Shown: piece by piece, positions 59,609 through 64,000 of the stretch
How the letters are laid out: every line of letters starts with the position of its first letter
How positions within the stretch are numbered: position 1 is the first letter of the stretch
Source: Micromonospora sp. NBC_01796
Lineage (GTDB): Bacteria; Actinomycetota; Actinomycetes; Mycobacteriales; Micromonosporaceae
Reading direction: 5' to 3'
Length of the DNA: 64,000 nucleotides
Assembly (NCBI RefSeq): GCF_035917455.1
Contig: NZ_CP109078.1
Location: 4,634,001-4,698,000, forward strand
Program-made: the position numbers and the translations under genes
Notes under the pieces: model-generated
Database searches by the model: none
Seen by the model: only the letters and a program-made list of their open reading frames with translations
Told to the model about the DNA's origin: nothing

Positions 59609-59776
59609 CGGCGGCGCGGTTAACCCATCGACCGGCGACCCCAGGTGCCCTGCACCGGCGGGGGCGCCACCCGGCGGGAGTGGCATCCCCTCGGGTCGGG
59701 TTCAACCGGCTACGGCTCCGGCGCGACGGCGCGCGCCCTGCCTGGCAGTCAACTGCTCAGGAGGGGAAACATCCTT

Positions 59777-62635
59777 ATGTCCACATTGGACGCACCAAGA
59801 ATCCGACCCGGGCGCTGGCAGACAGCGGGATCAGCCCTGCTACTCGTCGCCGCGACCCTCACCACGGTGGTCACCACCACCGCGGCCCCCGCCCAGGCCC
59901 ACGCGATCAACGCGGCCGACTTCCAGCAGGTCACCCTGGCCCGTGGCGAGGCCGAGGTCGGCGAGCCGATGACCATCGCGGTCCTGCCCGACCGCTCGGT
60001 CCTGCACACCGCCCGCAACGGCACGCTGCGGCGTACCGACGCGAACGGGACCACCGCCGTCGTCGGCACCCTGCCCGTCTACACCCACGACGAGGAGGGG
60101 TTGCAGGGCGTCGGGGTCGACCCGGGCTTCGCCACCAACCGGTTCATCTACCTCTACTACGCCCCGCCGCTGTCCACCCCGGCCGGTGACGCCCCCGCGA
60201 CCGGCACGAGCTGGACCGCCTGGCAGGGCGTGAACCGGCTCTCCCGGTTCACCGTCAACGCCAACTGGACGCTGAACATGGCCAGCCAGGTCAACGTCCT
60301 CGACGTCGCCGCCGACCGCGGCATGTGCTGCCACGTCGGTGGCGACATCGACTTCGACGCGGCCGGCAACCTCTACCTGTCCACCGGTGACGACTCCAAC
60401 CCGTTCGACTCGGCCGGCTACTCGCCGATCGACGAGCGGACCAACCGCAACCCGGTGTACGACGCCCAGCGCTCCGCCGGCAACACCAACGACCTGCGCG
60501 GCAAGATCCTGCGGATCAAGGTGAACGCCAACGGGACGTACTCCATCCCCTCCGGCAACCTGTTCGCCCCCGGTACGGCGAACACCCGCCCCGAGATCTA
60601 CGCGATGGGCTTCCGCAACCCGTTCCGGATGAGCGTGGACAAGACCACCGGTTACGTCTACGTCGGTGACTACGGCCCGGACGCCGGCTCCACCAACGCC
60701 AACCGGGGACCGAGCGGACAGGTCGAGTTCAACCGGGTCACCTCGCCCGGCAACTACGGCTGGCCGTACTGCACCGGTACGAACACCAGCAGCGAGACGT
60801 ACAACGAGTGGACCTTCCCGGACGGGCCCGGCAACGCCAAGTACAACTGCACCGGCGGCCCGACCAACAACTCGTTCCGCAACACTGGTCAGACCACCCT
60901 CCCGGCGGCCCGCCCGGCCTGGATCCGGTACGCCGGTGACGCCGGCACCCCGCCGGAGTTCGGCGGCGGCTCCGAGTCCCCGATGGGCGGCCCGGTCTAC
61001 CGCTACAACGCCTCGAACCCCTCCACCACCAAGTTCCCGCAGTCCTTCGAGGGGCAGTTCTTCGCCGGTGAGCTGGGCCGGGGCTGGATCAAGCCGATCC
61101 ACGTCAACACCGACGGCTCGGTCGGCACGATCGACACCTTCCCCTGGGTCGGCAAGCAGATCATGGACATGGCGTTCGGCCCCGACGGCGCGCTCTACGT
61201 CCTCGACTACGGCACCGGCTACTTCAACGGCGACGCGAACTCGGCCCTGTACCGGTTCGACTACATCGCCGGCGGCAACCGGGCCCCGACCGCGGTCGCC
61301 TCGGCCAACCGGACCTCCGGCGCGGCGCCGCTCGCGGTGACGTTCTCCTCGGCCGGCTCGTCCGACCCCGAGGGCAGTGCGCTGACGTACTCCTGGGCGT
61401 TCGGTGACGGGACCACGTCGACGGCGGCCAACCCGACCAAGACGTACACCGCCAACGGCACCTACAACGCGACCCTGACCGTACGGGACAGCGCCGGTGC
61501 CACCGGCAGTGCCAGCGTGATCATCAGTGTCGGCAACACCGCCCCGACGGTGACCATCACCGCCCCGGCCAACGGGCAACTGGTCGCCTTCGGTGACGCG
61601 GTTCCGTTCCAGATCACGGTCACCGACCCGGAGGACGGCACGGTCGCCTGCTCCCGGGTCAAGATGACGTACGTGCTGGGCCACGACACCCACGGCCACC
61701 AGATCACCTCGGCCAACGGGTGCACCGGGACCATCACCATCCCGACCGACGGTGAGCACGACGACGCGGCGAACATCTTCCCGATCTTCGACGCCGAGTA
61801 CACCGACAACGGCGGGCTGACCACCCACACCCAGCACATCCTCCAGCCCAAGCACCGGCAGGCCGAGCACTTCAAGACCTCGTCCGGCGTCAACACGTTC
61901 ACCAAGACCCCGGCCGAGGGTGGCCGGACCGTCGGTGACATCAACAACGGCGACTGGATCGCGTTCGAGCCGTACCGGCTCGCCAACGCCACCTCGTTCA
62001 GCGCCCGCGTCTCCTCGGCCGGCGCCGGCGGCACCCTCCAGGTGCGGGCCGGTTCCGCTACCGGCACCGTGCTCGGCTCGGCGACCGTACCGGTCACCGG
62101 CGGCTGGGAGACCTTCGTCAACGTCACCGGCACCATCAGCAACCCGCCGTCCGGCACCACCACGCTCTACCTGACCTTCGCCGGCACCGGCACCGGGGCG
62201 CTCTACGACCTGGACGCCTTCACCTTCACCACCGGCACCGGCGGTGGTGGCGGCGGCACCGGCCCGATCAAGGGCCTGGCCGGCAAGTGCCTGGAGGTCG
62301 ACGGCGGCGCCACCGCCGACGGCACCCAGATCCAGATCAACACCTGCGCCGGTACGCCGCGCCAGACCTGGACCGTCAACGGCCAGACCCTGCGGGCGCT
62401 GGGCAAGTGCCTGGACATCTCCGGTGCCGGCACCGCCAACGGGACCAAGATCCAGCTCTGGACCTGCAACGCCACCGGCGCGCAGAACTGGGTCCCCCAG
62501 GCCGACGGCACCCTGCGCAACCCGACCACCGCCAAGTGCCTGGACATCTTGAACGGCAGTTCGGCAGACGGTCAGAACGCCCACCTCTGGGACTGCATCA
62601 CCACCGCCGCCAGCCAGAAGTGGACCCTCCCGTAA
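59777..62635 (+). CDS. Secreted PQQ-dependent sugar dehydrogenase-like protein with PKD, CBM6-like and ricin-B domains
   Basis: The 952-residue protein has a signal peptide (cleavage after 'APAQA'). A GSDH-type six-bladed propeller follows (about 45-495; 'EEGLQGVGVDPGFATNRFIYLYY', 'CHVGGDIDFDAAGNLYLSTGD', 'GFRNPFRMSVDKTTGYVYVGDYGPD', 'SPGNYGWPYC', 'MAFGPDGALYVLDYGTGYF'). Then come PKD (500-585), an Ig-like region (586-690), a CBM6-like domain (694-820; 'QAEHFKTSSGV...IAFEPYRL'), a Gly linker and a ricin-B trefoil (830-952). It probably oxidises polymer-bound or free sugars at the cell surface. PQQ dependence is family inference. Operon leader for the ThuA gene. Confidence 0.93.
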   Translation: MSTLDAPRIRPGRWQTAGSALLLVAATLTTVVTTTAAPAQAHAINAADFQQVTLARGEAEVGEPMTIAVLPDRSVLHTARNGTLRRTDANGTTAVVGTLPVYTHDEEGLQGVGVDPGFATNRFIYLYYAPPLSTPAGDAPATGTSWTAWQGVNRLSRFTVNANWTLNMASQVNVLDVAADRGMCCHVGGDIDFDAAGNLYLSTGDDSNPFDSAGYSPIDERTNRNPVYDAQRSAGNTNDLRGKILRIKVNANGTYSIPSGNLFAPGTANTRPEIYAMGFRNPFRMSVDKTTGYVYVGDYGPDAGSTNANRGPSGQVEFNRVTSPGNYGWPYCTGTNTSSETYNEWTFPDGPGNAKYNCTGGPTNNSFRNTGQTTLPAARPAWIRYAGDAGTPPEFGGGSESPMGGPVYRYNASNPSTTKFPQSFEGQFFAGELGRGWIKPIHVNTDGSVGTIDTFPWVGKQIMDMAFGPDGALYVLDYGTGYFNGDANSALYRFDYIAGGNRAPTAVASANRTSGAAPLAVTFSSAGSSDPEGSALTYSWAFGDGTTSTAANPTKTYTANGTYNATLTVRDSAGATGSASVIISVGNTAPTVTITAPANGQLVAFGDAVPFQITVTDPEDGTVACSRVKMTYVLGHDTHGHQITSANGCTGTITIPTDGEHDDAANIFPIFDAEYTDNGGLTTHTQHILQPKHRQAEHFKTSSGVNTFTKTPAEGGRTVGDINNGDWIAFEPYRLANATSFSARVSSAGAGGTLQVRAGSATGTVLGSATVPVTGGWETFVNVTGTISNPPSGTTTLYLTFAGTGTGALYDLDAFTFTTGTGGGGGGTGPIKGLAGKCLEVDGGATADGTQIQINTCAGTPRQTWTVNGQTLRALGKCLDISGAGTANGTKIQLWTCNATGAQNWVPQADGTLRNPTTAKCLDILNGSSADGQNAHLWDCITTAASQKWTLP

Positions 62636-62656
62636 CCCCACCGCCCTGATGGAGGA

Positions 62657-62694
62657 AAGGGCCCTTCCGATCGTTGTCCGACGGAAGGGCCCTT
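62657..62694 (+). terminator. 13-bp hairpin between the dehydrogenase and ThuA genes
   Basis: AAGGGCCCTTCCG (62657-62669) pairs perfectly with CGGAAGGGCCCTT (62682-62694) around a 12-base loop. The inner AAGGGCCCTT is itself palindromic. It may partially terminate or protect the upstream mRNA, giving different levels of the two secreted products. Confidence 0.6.
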
Positions 62695-62720
62695 CCCGAC
62701 TCGCCCTAGGGAGAGCACCG

Positions 62721-64000
62721 ATGCGCAGACTCCTGCGACCCGTCCTCGGTACGGCCATGGCGGCGCTCGCCGTCCTGGCCTGTACCACGCCCGCCACCCC
62801 GGCCAGTGCCGCCGACGCCCCGTACGACGTGCTGGTCTTCTCGAAGACCGCCGGCTTCCGGCACGACTCGATCGCGGTCGGCACCCAGGCCATCCGCGAA
62901 CTCGGCGCGGCGAACAACTTCACCGTCGCCGCCACCGAGGACGCCAACGCGTTCACCACCGCCAACCTCGCCCAGTACGAGGCGGTGATCTTCCTCAACA
63001 CCACCGGTGACGCCCTCAACGCCGCCCAGCAGACCGCGTTCGAGTCCTACATCCGCAGCGGCAAGGGCTACGTCGGGGTGCACGCCGCCGCCGACACCGA
63101 GTACGACTGGTCGTTCTACGGCAACCTGGTCGGTGGGTACTTCGCCTCGCACCCGGCCATCCAGCAAGCCAACATCAGGGTCGAGAACCGGGCCACCGCG
63201 GCGACCGCCACCCTGCCGCAGACCTGGACCCGTACCGACGAGTGGTACAACTACCGCACCAACCCCCGGTCCACCGCCCGGGTGCTGGCCAACCTCGACG
63301 AGTCGTCGTACTCCGGCGGCGGCATGGGAGCCGACCACCCGATCTCCTGGTGCAAGACGTACGAGGGTGGCCGGTCGTTCTACACCGGCCTCGGCCACAC
63401 CCAGTCGACGTACGCGGAGTCGGCGTTCCGGGCGCACCTGCTCGGCGGCATCCGGTACGCGGCCGGCACCTCCAAGGCCGACTGCCGGCCCGAGACCGGC
63501 TACACCGCCCTCTTCAACGGCTCCACCACCGGCTGGTCGCAGGCCGGTCCGGGCAACTTTACCAACACCGACGCCACCCTCACCTCGGTCGGCGGGATGG
63601 GGCTGTACTGGTACAGCGCCAAGCAGTTCTCGTCGTACTCGCTGAAGCTGGACTGGCGGCTCGCCGGTGACGACAACTCCGGTGTCTTCATCGGCTTCCC
63701 GGCCTCGACCGACCCGTGGTCGGCCGTGGACAACGGGTACGAGATCCAGATCGACGCCACCGACGCGGCCGACCGGACCACCGGTGCCGTCTACACCTTC
63801 AAGTCGGCCGACATCGCCGCCCGTGACGCGGCGCTGAACCCGGCGGGGGAGTGGAACAACTACGAGCTGCTGGTCGAGGGTGAGCGGCTGCGGATCTACC
63901 TCAACGGCGTATTGATCAACGACTTCACCAACACCAACCCGGTCCGCTCGCTGGCCGGCTACATCGGCCTGCAGAACCACGGTACGGGCGACGACGCGTC
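62721..64000 (+). CDS. Secreted ThuA-like plus 3-keto-disaccharide hydrolase (DUF1080) protein, 3' end outside window
   Basis: At least 426 residues are read. The signal MRRLLRPVLGTAMAALAVLAC may be lipoprotein-type (VLAC, Cys21) or Sec with cleavage at ASA-AD. The ThuA domain follows (about 33-250; 'DVLVFSKTAGFRHDSIAVG', 'VIFLNTTGDALNAAQQTAFESYIRSGKGYVGVHAAADTEYDW', 'GRSFYTGLGHTQSTY'). From residue 260 a DUF1080/3-keto-disaccharide hydrolase domain starts ('GYTALFNGSTTGW...SYSLKLDWRLAGDDNSGVFIGFP', 'WNNYELLVEGERLRIYLNGVLINDF'). It would cleave 3-keto-glycosides produced by sugar 3-dehydrogenases. The rest lies outside the window. Confidence 0.92.
   Translation, partial: MRRLLRPVLGTAMAALAVLACTTPATPASAADAPYDVLVFSKTAGFRHDSIAVGTQAIRELGAANNFTVAATEDANAFTTANLAQYEAVIFLNTTGDALNAAQQTAFESYIRSGKGYVGVHAAADTEYDWSFYGNLVGGYFASHPAIQQANIRVENRATAATATLPQTWTRTDEWYNYRTNPRSTARVLANLDESSYSGGGMGADHPISWCKTYEGGRSFYTGLGHTQSTYAESAFRAHLLGGIRYAAGTSKADCRPETGYTALFNGSTTGWSQAGPGNFTNTDATLTSVGGMGLYWYSAKQFSSYSLKLDWRLAGDDNSGVFIGFPASTDPWSAVDNGYEIQIDATDAADRTTGAVYTFKSADIAARDAALNPAGEWNNYELLVEGERLRIYLNGVLINDFTNTNPVRSLAGYIGLQNHGTGDDA

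Noticed and set aside
59840-63019. A 1059-codon minus-strand open frame
   Set aside because: It is the antisense shadow of the secreted dehydrogenase and ThuA genes, which have signal peptides and full domain patterns on the plus strand.

Overview
The window is a chromosomal stretch of a high-GC actinomycete, most likely Micromonosporaceae (Micromonospora or a close relative). The grounds are the very high GC with strong third-position bias, frequent GTG starts, Scr1/WhiJ-type HTH-DUF5753 regulators with DUF397 partners, a family of short WxCxxC...WPC proteins, an IdeR/DmdR-type iron box, and SCO3242-type prenyltransferase and EboA homologues. This placement is from memory of protein families; no search was run. 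Housekeeping genes (glyS, dusB, ppdK, dgt, dnaG) anchor the left half. I saw no tRNA, rRNA, CRISPR array, integrase or transposase.

Layout. 1-4.9 kb: the end of a CU044_5270-type protein, a kinase-fold protein, an HTH-DUF5753/DUF397/DUF397 module, a DUF6328 membrane protein, and a long structured leader before a small MerR regulator. 5-8.9 kb: an acyl-CoA dehydrogenase converging on three membrane-protein genes. 9-12.5 kb: a zinc operon (znuA-znuC-znuB-smtB-zur) behind a Zur-box-like palindrome. 12.5-31.5 kb: ordinary chromosome, including glyS, dusB, a GH20 hexosaminidase, ppdK, dgt, an iron-boxed siderophore-interacting protein and dnaG. 31.6-43 kb: a Tat-exported TIM-barrel protein, then a DrrA-like exporter ATPase whose likely permeases lie 7.5 kb further on. 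The genes between them look accessory: HxlR, a RHH/CxxC pair, a second HTH-DUF5753/DUF397 module, a secreted triple-repeat protein, two coiled-coil/membrane-anchor proteins, NUDIX, LtrA and ArsR-SRPBCC.

44-64 kb is the most interesting part. A ROK regulator heads a sugar importer operon (double ATPase, permease, binding lipoprotein) that ends with a Gfo/Idh/MocA dehydrogenase. An eight-gene operon follows, which I recognise as an actinobacterial Ebo cluster: inositol-3-phosphate-synthase-like enzyme, UbiA-type EboC, a TIM-barrel isomerase-like protein, EboA, EboB (TatD), EboE, EboF (phosphodiesterase fold) and a polyprenyl diphosphate synthase. Last come a secreted PQQ-dehydrogenase-like propeller with PKD, CBM6-like and ricin-B domains, and a ThuA plus DUF1080 (3-keto-glycoside hydrolase family) protein cut by the window end.

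The ROK operon and the secreted operon share a two-part non-coding block (36 nt plus a GTTxC-N6-GTxAAC site) at the same spacing, although 15 kb and the Ebo cluster separate them. I infer one co-regulated locus for extracellular oxidation and uptake of a glycoside or cyclitol, with an enclosed pathway that prenylates a cyclitol-derived or related metabolite. The substrate and product cannot be read from the sequence.
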